Below are positions 24,839 to 34,336 of a stretch of 64,000 nt of DNA, in pieces (positions within the stretch are counted from its first letter, which is position 1; each line of letters begins with the position of its first letter). Origin of the DNA: CS4-C045 sp963844115 (lineage in GTDB: Bacteria; Planctomycetota; Planctomycetia; Pirellulales; UBA7805); contig CAWJNN010000023.1 in assembly GCA_963844115.1 (NCBI GenBank), forward strand, positions 62,001 to 126,000, in the 5' to 3' direction. The notes beneath the pieces were generated by a model. That model saw nothing but the letters and a program-made list of their open reading frames with translations, had not been told where the DNA came from and made no database searches. A program made the translations under genes and the position numbers.

Positions 24839-25663
24839 CTATCGATAGACGCTCGTAAACGTTTCCGTCCAACCAACAATCGGAACTTCTGGGGCGATCA
24901 GGAACATCTCGACACGCCGGTTTCTCTGTCGATTCGGTTCGGACGAGTTGGCTGCAATCGGTTGGAATTTTCCGTACGTGGCGACACCCAGTCGCGACTC
25001 CTTGACACCTCGCACGCGCAGGTAATCGCTAACGGCCAATGCACGTGAGGCGCCAAGGTGCCAGTTGTTGGCGTAAATATTACGAGCGGAGTCGCCTTCT
25101 ATTTTTCGATCGTCGGTGTGCCCGACAATCATCAATCGCAGGTCCTGTGCCTGTTCCGATTTCAGAATGGCGGCAAACTCGGACAGCAACTGCCTGGCCT
25201 GCGGTTGTAATTCGGATTCGGCACTGGCGAACAGAACATCGGCGTCCAATTTCGCGGCACCCGTTGCAGGATCATAGTGCAGGCCGGGGTGGCGCTGGGC
25301 AAGTTCAGCCAACTGCCTTCCGACACTCTGCGGAAGCGAACCATCGCCGAAGCGCCGATAGATGTTGTCGCGCTCGTTCATGAAGTTTTCAAGTCGACCG
25401 CGGTCGGTGCGGCCCAGGCGATCGGCAGTCGTCAATTCGCCTTCGGTCATCGACAGCTGACCTTCCAGCCGGCGACCGTGCGCGTCCAACTCCAACAACT
25501 TCGTTTCCAAGGCCTTGTTTTTCTCACAGACCTCCTGGTATTGCTGGCGATAAGTTGCGACGTGCGATGCAGGCACCAGACAACCGCTCAGTAAGATAGA
25601 GGCTGCCGGGATCAAGACTATCAGACCGGGCGTGGTCCACTTCGTGGCAGGCTTTCGCCACAT
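24839..25663 (-). CDS. OmpA-family peptidoglycan-binding lipoprotein
   Basis: 274 residues: signal peptide with lipobox LLSGC at about residue 28, then a coiled-coil segment (EVCEKNKALETKLLELDAHGRRLEGQLSMTEGELT), and a C-terminal OmpA/MotB domain with DVLFASAESELQPQARQLLSEFAAIL, the VGHTDD motif and SEPNRQRNRRVEM that binds diaminopimelate in peptidoglycan. It should sit in the membrane and clasp the cell wall. It is transcribed alone, 112 bases downstream of the acidic HTH gene. Confidence 0.88.
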   Translation of the reverse strand: MWRKPATKWTTPGLIVLIPAASILLSGCLVPASHVATYRQQYQEVCEKNKALETKLLELDAHGRRLEGQLSMTEGELTTADRLGRTDRGRLENFMNERDNIYRRFGDGSLPQSVGRQLAELAQRHPGLHYDPATGAAKLDADVLFASAESELQPQARQLLSEFAAILKSEQAQDLRLMIVGHTDDRKIEGDSARNIYANNWHLGASRALAVSDYLRVRGVKESRLGVATYGKFQPIAANSSEPNRQRNRRVEMFLIAPEVPIVGWTETFTSVYR

Positions 25664-25775
25664 GATACGACTCCTTTCGAACCCTGACGCGCCGAGTGCC
25701 TTCGTGCGGATCCTCCGCTGCCCTCGGTGCTCGCGCCGTGTCCTCCTGACAGGTGGTTTATTGGAATATGGTGGT

Positions 25776-27209
25776 TTATTGGAAAATATTGACGATCGCT
25801 TCCATGAGGTCGCTGTTAACCGGATAGGTGCCTTGCCAGCTCCACATCTGACGTACGACGTCGTAGATCAGCATTCCGGACAGGCAAAGGATCGTCACGC
25901 ATCCCAGAAGGCTTAGCAGATTCCAAACGGAATAGGGTGCTTCGGGAAGAACCGGTTGCATCATGACTCCGACCGCAGGTTGCGGTACGCCCAGCGGTGA
26001 GGCCGCCGCGACCCCGCCGATCATTGTCTGTGCGTCGGACAAATCCTCTTCGAGGATATCCATCCCGGCCTGACCTTCGACATTCAACATAGTGGCGGCC
26101 GACTGGTCGTAGCCGATCCCGGTTTCATCCAGCGGGATGACCTGCGAGCCGCTTTCCGACAGATCGTCGTCACCATCGTCTAAGGGAGTGAGCAGGAAAT
26201 CATCATCCATTTTCAGTTCGGTTGCGCCGGAGGCGCCGGCGAGGTCGTCGCCGAGTGTGATCATGTCGTCCTCGCCCAAGACCAGCGACTCGTCGATTGC
26301 CGAACCGCTCAGGTCCAGGTCGATGGGGGCTTCTTCCAGGGAGAGACCGCTGTCGGCGGGATCCATCAAAGAAATGCCACTGTCGCCAGCGGATGTGGTA
26401 ATGTCGCTGCCACTTCCCTCACCCAGGACGAGATCGTCGTCGTCACTTAGTTCAATCGACGACTTGCCTTGAATTTCCGAGTCGCCAATCCCGGAATCGA
26501 AATCGATCGCCGCTTCTTCCAACGACAAGCCACTGTCAGCGGTCAGACTCAAATCGCTACCGATGTTCGAGCTGGGGGATGAAGCGATATCGGGGGTGGC
26601 TGCGTCGAGGTCGAGGGTGTCGATTTCTTCGAGGTTCAAGCTTAGATCGGATCCAGCATCGGACCCAATTTCTGACCGGGGTTGTTTTGCATCGGAGGCT
26701 GGTTCTTCGGCTGTTCCGAGTCCAATATCGCTGTCCGCAAAGCCGATGTCGCTGCCCTTGATCATCGAATCGCCGACCAGCTGAACGTCGCTGGCTCCGG
26801 CAGCCGCGTCGGCCAGCGTGATGTCGCTGTCACTAGGGGAATCAGCAGTATCGTCGATGATGGTGCTCTTCGAGGTGACGTCTGATCCACCAAGTTCACG
26901 TTCGCTGAGCAGGACGGATTCGTCGCCATCGTCTGTGGCCTCATCGCCCAGCGTCAATTCGGAACCACCGCCAGAATCATCTTCCAGGCTCAGGTCCAGA
27001 TCGCTATCGAACTCGATATTTCCTGCCTCCGCCGGCGCCTCGGCCGAGACGGTCTCGACAAGTTTATCAATGTCGTCGGATTTGAATTTCCACGTCGCGC
27101 CGTCACGAAATCCGCGAACTTCGTTCCGTGAGCGCATTTCCAAGAGCTGCTCGACAGTAATGCCAAGCGTCTTGGCCGCTTCGTCCAGCTGGATGAATTT
27201 TGTCGCCAT
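25776..27209 (-). CDS. Helix-turn-helix domain protein with acidic repeats and a membrane anchor
   Basis: 477 residues. Residues about 1-55 (FIQLDEAAKTLGITVEQLLEMRSRNEVRGFRDGATWKFKSDDIDKLV) form an excisionase/MerR-like winged helix domain. A very acidic serine/aspartate-rich region of about 330 residues follows, with recurring blocks such as DSGLSLEEAxIDxD and SDIGFADSDIGL. Near the C-terminus is one clear membrane helix (VWNLLSLLGCVTILCLSGMLIYDVV, about 423-447). The architecture suggests a DNA- or protein-binding head tethered to the membrane by a flexible acidic arm. I know similar planctomycete proteins only as uncharacterised. Confidence 0.75.
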   Translation of the reverse strand: MATKFIQLDEAAKTLGITVEQLLEMRSRNEVRGFRDGATWKFKSDDIDKLVETVSAEAPAEAGNIEFDSDLDLSLEDDSGGGSELTLGDEATDDGDESVLLSERELGGSDVTSKSTIIDDTADSPSDSDITLADAAAGASDVQLVGDSMIKGSDIGFADSDIGLGTAEEPASDAKQPRSEIGSDAGSDLSLNLEEIDTLDLDAATPDIASSPSSNIGSDLSLTADSGLSLEEAAIDFDSGIGDSEIQGKSSIELSDDDDLVLGEGSGSDITTSAGDSGISLMDPADSGLSLEEAPIDLDLSGSAIDESLVLGEDDMITLGDDLAGASGATELKMDDDFLLTPLDDGDDDLSESGSQVIPLDETGIGYDQSAATMLNVEGQAGMDILEEDLSDAQTMIGGVAAASPLGVPQPAVGVMMQPVLPEAPYSVWNLLSLLGCVTILCLSGMLIYDVVRQMWSWQGTYPVNSDLMEAIVNIFQ

Positions 27210-27290
27210 GTAGGGCTCCGCGTTAAACTGTGGACGTTGTCTGCCACAGTTTCGCGCTACGACTTGCTGATACGATTCAGCGGCGATGCC

Positions 27291-27623
27291 TTATCTTTCG
27301 TCCAGCATCGAGCGGATCTGCTGTGGCAACGGGCTTACGCCGTTGTATTGGCTCATGTGCAGGTCCCAGTTGATGTTCCGCACGCTGCGGAGCGTCATTT
27401 CACCGTTGGCCGTATTGATGTGGTAGATGGCTACGGTACGGAGCGTCGGATCGATGACCGTTAACTGTTGGCGTCCATCGGCCACCTGGCTTGGTAGGGC
27501 GATCAGGCCCTGGTCCGCCAAAGGAGGCACTCCGAGATCTCCGAGCCGCGGGGTCGAAAAAGCACCGCTGGCCATCATCATCAGACCTGCACCGAACACG
27601 ACGCCCATCACCAACCGTCGCAT
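27291..27623 (-). CDS. Small exported hypothetical protein
   Basis: 110 residues with a signal peptide (RRLVMGVVFGAGLMMMASGAFS). The mature part contains PSQVADGRQQLTVIDPTLRTVAIYHINTANGEMTLRSVRNINWDLHMSQYNG, a beta-strand pattern that recalls a short propeller-like or cell-surface repeat. I know of no characterised family. It ends 81 bases upstream of the acidic HTH gene's start and could be co-transcribed with it. Confidence 0.7.
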   Translation of the reverse strand: MRRLVMGVVFGAGLMMMASGAFSTPRLGDLGVPPLADQGLIALPSQVADGRQQLTVIDPTLRTVAIYHINTANGEMTLRSVRNINWDLHMSQYNGVSPLPQQIRSMLDER

Positions 27624-27963
27624 CGCAACCTCCCTGCGTAATGGGATGAAGGAGAAAGGGCATCTAGTTCCATTCTAAATGCCCGTTCTAAACGATCAAG
27701 CTTCCCACAGAGTTTGCGTAAGTCAGGAAGCCATCAGCAGCTTCCGCAGCTCAGTCCGCAGGGCTGGCGGAGTCTAGCTAGGGGTAAGAGGGCCAACAAG
27801 GCCAAGTGCCAACATCCCTTCCTTAGGGGGGTAGGATGGCGTAGCGTGAACATTCAGGGAGCAGCGTGGACAATCACGGAGTGGAAACAGCCATTCTGCT
27901 CGCTCACGGCACTAGCACGGCAAGCACGGATCCGCCGGCAATCACAGTCGGGAGACTGGCAAC
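27624..27963. other. Gene-free stretch
   Basis: About 340 bases between two minus-strand genes, with no frame that I can support. Promoter elements for the 27291-27623 gene are expected in its left part but none is clear. Confidence 0.35.
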
Positions 27964-27990
27964 GACTGCGATTTACGAGAAATCGCAGTC
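27964..27990 (-). terminator. Perfect 11-bp hairpin over a stop codon
   Basis: GACTGCGATTT (27964-27974) and AAATCGCAGTC (27980-27990) pair fully around a five-base loop. The hairpin spans the end of the 27973-28665 gene, including its stop. No T-run follows, so this is a weak candidate for an intrinsic terminator or mRNA 3' stabiliser. Confidence 0.45.
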
Positions 27991-28665
27991 CATCCCCAGT
28001 CGCATTTTCAGCTCGTCAAACTGGCGGTGGTATTCCTCGCTGGACGCATGCACGTGCTCGGCTTCGGTGATGAACTGCATTTCGTCGTCGCATTCGATTA
28101 AAAATTCTCGAAATACTTTTTCGAAAGGCGAAAGTTCCTGACCGTAACAGATCAGGATTTTATGTTCATCAAATTGGACCTCCAACGGAATGTTGGGGTT
28201 CAATACAGCGATACCTGCGCATCCGTCGTTCAGCAGCATCTCTTCGTAATCGTAGAGGATGCTCTTCAACACCGGCATGTCGATGTGTTCTCGGTACAGA
28301 TCGCGATGCCCGGCACCGTCGCGGGTATGACTGGTTTCCAAAACCACGTCCACGCAGTCGCCCAGCGGATCCAGGAGATCCATAAAGACGTTAAACAGAT
28401 TCTCCGTTGAGGCCGACCCCATCAGGACGGGCACACTTACTTTGTTGGCGTCGTCGCTGAAGACGTCGTGACGAAATCCACAGCGAGGCATGACTTTGAG
28501 GTCAAAGGATGGCCGGATGGCATCGGTCAGCACGAAGTCGCCATAGCGGGCGATGTTCAAATGCGTTTCCAGCTCTTCTTCTGAGAGTTCCTCAAAGCTG
28601 CTCGGCGAAGCATTGGTTACCTGCTCGTGGAATACGTTGCGAAAGAATTCCTTCAAGAAGCCCAT
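27973..28665 (-). CDS. Conserved hypothetical protein, 230 residues
   Basis: A soluble acidic protein beginning MGFLKEFFRNVFHEQVTN.... It contains DLKVMPRCGFRHDVFSDDANKVSVPVLMGSASTENLFNVFMDLLDPLGDCVDVVLETSH, and ends with DEMQFITEAEHVHASSEEYHRQFDELKMRLGMD. There is no signal peptide and no membrane helix. I recognise no family. Its alternating helices and strands, together with the two phrases VDVVLETSH and VQFDEHKILICYGQ, suggest an alpha/beta fold. It stands alone between two intergenic stretches. Confidence 0.7.
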   Translation of the reverse strand: MGFLKEFFRNVFHEQVTNASPSSFEELSEEELETHLNIARYGDFVLTDAIRPSFDLKVMPRCGFRHDVFSDDANKVSVPVLMGSASTENLFNVFMDLLDPLGDCVDVVLETSHTRDGAGHRDLYREHIDMPVLKSILYDYEEMLLNDGCAGIAVLNPNIPLEVQFDEHKILICYGQELSPFEKVFREFLIECDDEMQFITEAEHVHASSEEYHRQFDELKMRLGMDCDFS

Positions 28666-29671
28666 GATAGTCCGGCACCTTTTTGGTCAAGAAGCAGTCT
28701 CTACGAGGGATCGGCATGTGGGTCTTTTGGGGAGAATTTTCATGTCGAACGTCGGAAGCACTCTGAAAAATCTTAGGTCACTACCGCGGCCTGACATCGC
28801 GACGCAGGACGGTTTTTTGGCATGAATCTGCCGCCCGCCGCTAGAAGCGGCAAAACCGTTTTGGTTGCTGAGTCACTGTCGACGAAAAGCAACTCGTGGC
28901 GAAAACACGCTACTCTGAAGCGTTTTTGCAGCCACTTAACCAACTCTACCACTCGTCCGCCCGCGTGATGGCCCAGATATGTTGGATTGGGTCCGTAATC
29001 GGCAGTTTGCCTGTCGGACGTAGCGATTTGCGAAGATTTGTCCGCCACACAATCAGCGCCATTGGCAACAGTCGAGCGAATTGCGGGTTCTGGGGTTTCT
29101 TTAAATCAACATCCGCTGCCGATTGGCGCAAATGTGTCTTCGACGCAGCGCTCGCCGGGGCCGACGTTCGGCCGGCCGCTGACCGGCCGGCCGGCACGCG
29201 GGGACCTTCCGTCGTCCCGGTCCGAAGCTGGCTGCATGCCAGGAAGCTGGGGCTTGCTGAGGCAGTTGGGACGTGACGAGGCAGCTGCCGACCCGTTGAA
29301 CCGATGCTTCCGAGACGTCAATTTGACCTGTTTAATGAATTTCCGAGTCACTGACCGCGGTCACCTGCGCCTAACTATCGCAGCAAATAGCAAGCCGCAT
29401 AGAATACTTGGAATTATGGAATAGCTGCAGACGAGGCGAGATTCCGCCTACGCTGCGACGACGACTAGGAACTTGCGAATGAATAACTGTCGTATTTGTA
29501 GGACGGGGCACTCCTGCCCGTCTGCGCATGACGGGCAAGAGTGCCCCGTCCTACAATCATATTGCGACGGTAATTGATTGGTCAGTCCTAGGGCCAACAA
29601 TCCGGGCTACTGATCGGGCATTGCCAACGCGCCCCTCAACGAGTGGAACTCCCAACCACCGAGGATTCATC
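28666..29671. other. One-kilobase gene-free stretch with inverted repeats
   Basis: No supportable gene. It contains a GC-rich palindromic patch near 29168-29195 (repeats of GGCC/CCGG) and the long hairpin listed at 29498-29554. Open frames here are short and unlike proteins. Regulatory sequence for the following gene should lie near its right end. Confidence 0.4.
29498..29554. repeat. 25-base inverted repeat, hairpin-forming
   Basis: Arms 29498-29522 and 29530-29554 match at 24 of 25 positions around a seven-base loop. They begin GTAGGACGGG and end TGCCCGTC, followed by the complement. The arm length and GGG...CCC design resemble the 25-base family at 3001, 31297 and 62791, though the sequence differs. 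It could work as a terminator or be a mobile repeat. Confidence 0.75.
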
Positions 29672-31249
29672 GTGAAAACCATTGCGACACGAGTCGAAGC
29701 GAAGAACCGGATACCCAATCCCCATCTCCTTTGGGTCAGCCTGGCTCTTGTACCGATCTGGTTCGCTGGGATCTCAGAATCGATGGCCCAAACGCAAACC
29801 GGCCAAGCCCCCACGAAGGAATTGAAAGCCGCCGAGCTGCTGAGCGATTTTTGGGAAGTGATTACCATGCAGGGCGTCCGGGTAGGCTTCGGAAATACCC
29901 GCTCGGTCGCAATCCGGGAAAACGGCCGGGACCTGGTCAAAACCGATTCGGTCATGAATATGAAGGTCAAACGTTTGGGAAAGTCCATTACGATGAAGGT
30001 CAACCTGCAATCGGTCGAAGGCCGCGATGGCCAGCTGGTGCGCATGAAGACCGAAATGCTGATGGGACCGACTCCCATGACAACAACCGGCCGGGTGAAG
30101 GGCGATGAACTGGAATTGGAAATCAACACGCTAGGGAAGTCGACAACGACCACCCTGCCCTGGTCCGAAAAGTATCGGGGAATCTTTGCGATGGAGCGGT
30201 CTTTGAAGGAAAAACCAATGAAGCCGGGTGAACGGCGGACCTTCAAGGCACTGGCGCCGATTTTCAATCAGATCGCCGAAATTGAAGTTACGGCCGATGA
30301 CTACGAAGAAACCGAATTGTTGGACGGCAAACGGCGGCTGCTAAAGATCAACTCGGTAGCCAAGCTGGGGATTATTGATCTGACGTCCGAAGTGTGGGTC
30401 GACGAAGATGGCCAGCCATTGAAGACATTCGAGCCGATGATGAAACAAGGGACGTATCGCACGTCGCGACAGATCGCCTTGCAGGACGTTGAGGCCTTCG
30501 AGCCGGATTTGATTGTCAGTACCTTGATTCAAGTCAAGGGCCTGAGCGACATCGACAATATCGAGACGGTCCGATACCGCGTGACGTTAGATTCCGACGA
30601 ACCCGCAGAAGTCTTTCCCAACAGCCAGGCGCAGTCGGTGCAGAAAACGGTCGATCAGCAGGCACTTATTTCCGTTCAGCGTATCGACTTGAACCGACAC
30701 AAGCCGGCCGGCGAATCGGACGCAAAGCCAACCGACGACGATCGCACGTCGAATAACATGATTCAAAGTGACGATCCGACCGTGGTTAAATTGGCGAGGC
30801 AAGTGGTGCCGGATGAAAAAGACAGCCGGCGCGTCGCGATCGCTTTGGAGAAACACGTCAATGATCTCATTACCGAAAAGGACTTCACGACGGGCCTCGC
30901 GACGGCGGCCGACGTCGCAGCCAGCCGGCAAGGCGACTGTACGGAACACGCTGTACTGTTGACCGCCCTGGCCCGCGCTCGGGGCATTCCAGCGCGTGTT
31001 GTCATGGGGCTGGTCTACGTCGACCGGCTGAAGAGTTTCGGCTACCACATGTGGACCGAAGTTTGGGTGGACGGCGCCTGGCTGCCGTTAGATGCGACGC
31101 TGGCGCAAAGTGGTACGGGAGTTGGCCATATCAAGTTGGCCGATTCCAACCTGAACGGAGTGGACGTTACCGTTGCATTCTTGCCCGTCGTCAAAGTCAT
31201 GGGGCGACTGGAAATCGAGGTCGACAAGATCCAGCGTGCGAGAGACTAG
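29672..31249 (+). CDS. Secreted transglutaminase-like protein
   Basis: 525 residues from a GTG at 29672 (GAGGA ribosome site just upstream). A signal peptide (LLWVSLALVPIWFAGISESMAQ) is followed by about 320 residues of beta-rich sequence (LGKSITMKVNLQSVEGRDGQLVRMKTEM...). The C-terminal transglutaminase-like core has the catalytic Cys in QGDCTEHAVLLTALARARGIPARVVMG, His in GYHMWTEVWVDG and Asp in WLPLDAT. Such exported planctomycete proteins may cross-link, or hydrolyse peptide or ester bonds in the envelope. The exact activity cannot be told. The frame is open upstream of 29672 but only through non-coding sequence. Confidence 0.85.
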   Translation: MKTIATRVEAKNRIPNPHLLWVSLALVPIWFAGISESMAQTQTGQAPTKELKAAELLSDFWEVITMQGVRVGFGNTRSVAIRENGRDLVKTDSVMNMKVKRLGKSITMKVNLQSVEGRDGQLVRMKTEMLMGPTPMTTTGRVKGDELELEINTLGKSTTTTLPWSEKYRGIFAMERSLKEKPMKPGERRTFKALAPIFNQIAEIEVTADDYEETELLDGKRRLLKINSVAKLGIIDLTSEVWVDEDGQPLKTFEPMMKQGTYRTSRQIALQDVEAFEPDLIVSTLIQVKGLSDIDNIETVRYRVTLDSDEPAEVFPNSQAQSVQKTVDQQALISVQRIDLNRHKPAGESDAKPTDDDRTSNNMIQSDDPTVVKLARQVVPDEKDSRRVAIALEKHVNDLITEKDFTTGLATAADVAASRQGDCTEHAVLLTALARARGIPARVVMGLVYVDRLKSFGYHMWTEVWVDGAWLPLDATLAQSGTGVGHIKLADSNLNGVDVTVAFLPVVKVMGRLEIEVDKIQRARD

Positions 31250-31563
31250 AACCGCGGGAATGTAGGAGCTTGGGCGTCTCGCGATGACGAATGAACGTAC
31301 GATGGGACTCCGATCCCGTCGATTAACAGCGCGACAACGACGAGATCGGAGTCCCACCGGATATTAGGGCGACGGGATCGGAGTCCCATCGTACGGTAGG
31401 GCGACGAATAGGGACCGTGGATTGTGGGACAATTGAATGTGGACTAACGGCCTCTCGGTGTCTGCTGGTAACGACGCATTCGTTATTGGTCATTGGGATT
31501 AGGTCATTGGACGTTTGCCATCCAGTGATTGGTGGCGAGCCGCACCGATTACTGATTACCGAT
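31250..31563. other. Gap with inverted repeat, no gene
   Basis: Contains the 25-base family pair at 31297-31394 and a run of GTCATTGG/GATTGG-like words around 31480-31560. No coding frame that I can support. Confidence 0.4.
31297..31394. repeat. 25-base family element as a perfect inverted pair
   Basis: Arm one at 31297-31321 starts GTACGATGGG and ends CCCGTCG. Arm two at 31370-31394 is its exact reverse complement (25 of 25), 48 bases away, and the spacer carries a further partial copy near 31341. It lies just after the transglutaminase gene. Confidence 0.85.
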
Positions 31564-33224
31564 TCAATGGTGGCTGATCCAATACAGGTCGTCGGGTTCC
31601 ATCCCGGATAGTTCCAAGGGTCGAACTTCCTGTGTCGGTTGTTGATCCTGCCCTTCAAGCGGGGGTTGCTGGGTTAGCATCTCGGGAAGTCTTGGGTGTG
31701 TGGCCGGAACAAGCTGGACTCGCCAGTTCTGGTTCAAAAGATCCCAGCGCATCGAGTCCCCGCTGGTATAGCGTATCTGATCGCGTGATGGCTGGACGGC
31801 TGCTTCGTCTTGGTCGATTAAACCATTCTGTCCGTCGCCATTAACATAGCCATACGTGATGTAATTCCATTGCAAGCGGCTGCGCGGAACAAACAGCATC
31901 ACCTGGGCGTACGTGACGTTGTCCGCCTCTAACGGATTGGCGAACAGCCCCGGAAGTAGGGCAGAGATCGGTTTCCAGTACATCGTGCCGACAAACATGT
32001 ATCGGTCATTGAGGAAATCGTTCCGCATTTCGGGCGACACGGGGCGATCGGTTTCGGTGCGTCGTATCCGGCCGATGAGGGTACCGGTCTGACTTGCGCC
32101 CAGCGGCCAGCTGCTGTCTTGGCCATCCGTAAAGCTTTTCATCTCGCGTTGGATAACCTCCTGATCCGTATAAATAACAAAAGGCAGATTTCGAACGTAG
32201 TTCTCATCGATCAGGCGGCGCAGTTGTGCTTTCGTGAAGCCATCCCAAAGACGATAAAACTGTGACATTCTGGCGACCGTGTTAAAAATTCCGACCTTTT
32301 CGGAGTTCCATTCCCGTCGATAACGCTCCGCGATGGTCTTGCGCTGATGGCGTGCAACTTCGCGGTAGTAACCTTCGCCCTCGTCCAGCACAGGATCGAC
32401 AACCGGCAGCGTACGCGGATCATTCAGGATGACCGGTATCGGATTGGGTTCTTCCAAGAAACCGGCCCACAACAGGCCCTGTAGCGGACCGCGCTCCGCA
32501 TGAACTTCAGCGCCCCGTTTCCAACCGTGTCGTTGAGCGATCCGGTTCGTCGCCATTTGTGCTAGTCCAGGAATCGAAGCTGTCAACGTTCTTTGATACT
32601 CAGGAATCAGTTCGTCATCCAGAATCGTTTCCAGTGTCGGCAGCACACGGTTGCTGAATGCCGCTGCCCAGGCGCTGAAGGTACTGACCATCTCCTGTTC
32701 CAAGGGGACCTTGTTCTGGATCGCGTTCTGCGGTACCACGTCGGGATCGGTGCCCACGTGCGGTATTGTGAAGGGCAAAGTCTGCCGTGAAAACGTACCG
32801 CTGAAATTCCGGAAGTGGGAGAACCCGTCCCACATGAAAAGAGGAGCCGTTTCATTCCAAGCGGCCAGAATCTCAGGGACCAACGTTTCACTATGATAGT
32901 CACGTCCCTCCCGCAAGAACGCAGTTAGTGCGAACACATCAAACAACAGGTAATTCGAATACGTCAGCGAATTCATGCCACGGGCCAACACGACGCCCCC
33001 GAGTAGGTCGCAGCGTCCGCGGCATTCTGCATTTTCACTTTGCTATCCGCCTGCAAGCCGACGTTTACGACCATGCCCAACAGCATCGCCAAAATCATCA
33101 TTGCGAATACCGAGATGATGCTGATCGATCCGTCTTGATCGTGATGAATGCGCCTCAACAACGACGGACTTGCAGGAGTGCCGCCCTGTGGTCTAATCAT
33201 CGGAAGCGAATCGACGTTAGTCAT
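31564..33224 (-). CDS. TadG-like pilus assembly protein, one-base frame break
   Basis: The frame 33224-32973 encodes the N-terminus of a Tad/TadG-like protein: positively charged start, DGSISIISVFAMMILAMLLGMVVNVGLQ (membrane helix) and KVKMQNAADAATYSGA. The frame 32991-31564 continues as VLARGMNSLTYSNYLLFDVFALTAFLREGRD.... One missing base in the C5 run at 32996-33000 (minus strand G5) explains the break: with six bases, TYSGGVVLARGMN reads through. A GAGGTAA ribosome site sits eight bases before the 33224 ATG. The extracytoplasmic part of about 480 residues has no motif I recognise. Role: periplasmic/pseudopilin component of a Flp-type pilus. Confidence 0.75.
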
Positions 33225-33234
33225 CTTGGTTACC

Positions 33235-34281
33235 TCAGTCGTATTCATGACGGATCACTGATCTCTGACCTTCGTTCGTAATCGTCGCTTTCGCTACCAG
33301 CGGCCAGGTATACATGTCTTCTTCGTCCAGCTCGATTGCTTCCGCGACGCTGTCCGGCTTGTTCTGCGGATGGTGGATCGTCCGTGCTAACAATCGACCG
33401 GGTCCTGGCAGCAAGGCAAGGTTATGGCGCACGACGACGGTGATTTGATCTTGCCAGCCAATCTCATTGGGCTGGAAGCCGCGAATCTCATCTTCATAGC
33501 CAGGGATGGCGACTGGGCTGCCACCCGCGTCCATGTAGTCCACGTAAAGCATGTCGACATAGAGGCGACGGTACTGCGGAACGTAATAATAACGCAGCGG
33601 CGGTTCCGCGCCCCCGGGATGAAACACCGACAACTCAACACGCGTTTGGGCAACGGAATACTCGAGCTTATTGCGCAAACGGCGCGGGACGGCATCGATA
33701 TCCGCCCCGTCATTCGCAATCGCGGAAAAGGCCCGTGTAAGAGGCGAGAGGCTATTCGCCGGGTCGATACCCGCTCCAGCGGCCGGGAGCGTCGACGTGG
33801 TGGCTTTTCTGGAGGGCGCGATCGGCAAACACGCCTGGACTGCCGCCAGCGAAATCCGTGCTCGTTTTGTACTTTGGTATTCCAGTGGGGCCTGCTCGGC
33901 ATCCACATCAAATATGGATCCGTGGTCCCGGTACTCGCGAAACGTCAAACCGGCGATGTGGTTACGACCTTCTGCTCCGACATGTGCAGGAATCCAGACG
34001 GCGGCGGAACGGGCGCAGGCAATCGCAGCGTACTCGACCACGACTTGCGCGATCATTAGCTGACTGACCTGCACGATCCCCATCATGACCATCATGAAAA
34101 CGGGTAATGCCAAGACAAAACTCAGACTCTGCACACCCCCTTCCTCGTTGCCGTGAAGTTGCAGAAGTCGTGCGGGGCGAGCGCTTCCGCCGCTGATGGC
34201 AACGGTCAGGCGTAACAGCAGGAACAAACCTGCCATAACGCTGAAGCCGACCAGGAAGGTAGTGTTTAAGGAATGACCCAT
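33235..34281 (-). CDS. TadE-like pilus assembly protein
   Basis: 348 residues. A hydrophobic N-terminal helix (NTTFLVGFSVMAGLFLLLRLTVAIS) is followed after a short stretch by EEGGVQSLSFVLALPVFMMVMMGIVQVSQLMIAQVVVEYAAIACARSAAVW, the TadE signature (E-G near the membrane entry, then YAA.A.ARSAA). The rest is extracytoplasmic. Located between a prepilin peptidase and the TadG-like gene. The ribosome site of the next gene (GAGGTAA) is inside its 3' end, so the genes are coupled. Confidence 0.85.
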   Translation of the reverse strand: MGHSLNTTFLVGFSVMAGLFLLLRLTVAISGGSARPARLLQLHGNEEGGVQSLSFVLALPVFMMVMMGIVQVSQLMIAQVVVEYAAIACARSAAVWIPAHVGAEGRNHIAGLTFREYRDHGSIFDVDAEQAPLEYQSTKRARISLAAVQACLPIAPSRKATTSTLPAAGAGIDPANSLSPLTRAFSAIANDGADIDAVPRRLRNKLEYSVAQTRVELSVFHPGGAEPPLRYYYVPQYRRLYVDMLYVDYMDAGGSPVAIPGYEDEIRGFQPNEIGWQDQITVVVRHNLALLPGPGRLLARTIHHPQNKPDSVAEAIELDEEDMYTWPLVAKATITNEGQRSVIRHEYD

Positions 34282-34336
34282 GAGATGCGTGCGACGAGTG
34301 TGGGATCTACGGCGATCTTCCTTGGACTTGTGCGCT

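Noticed and set aside
28896..29424. Two overlapping 126-128 codon frames in the 28.7-29.7 kb gap
   Set aside because: No ribosome site, odd composition and no recognisable fold; treated as non-coding.
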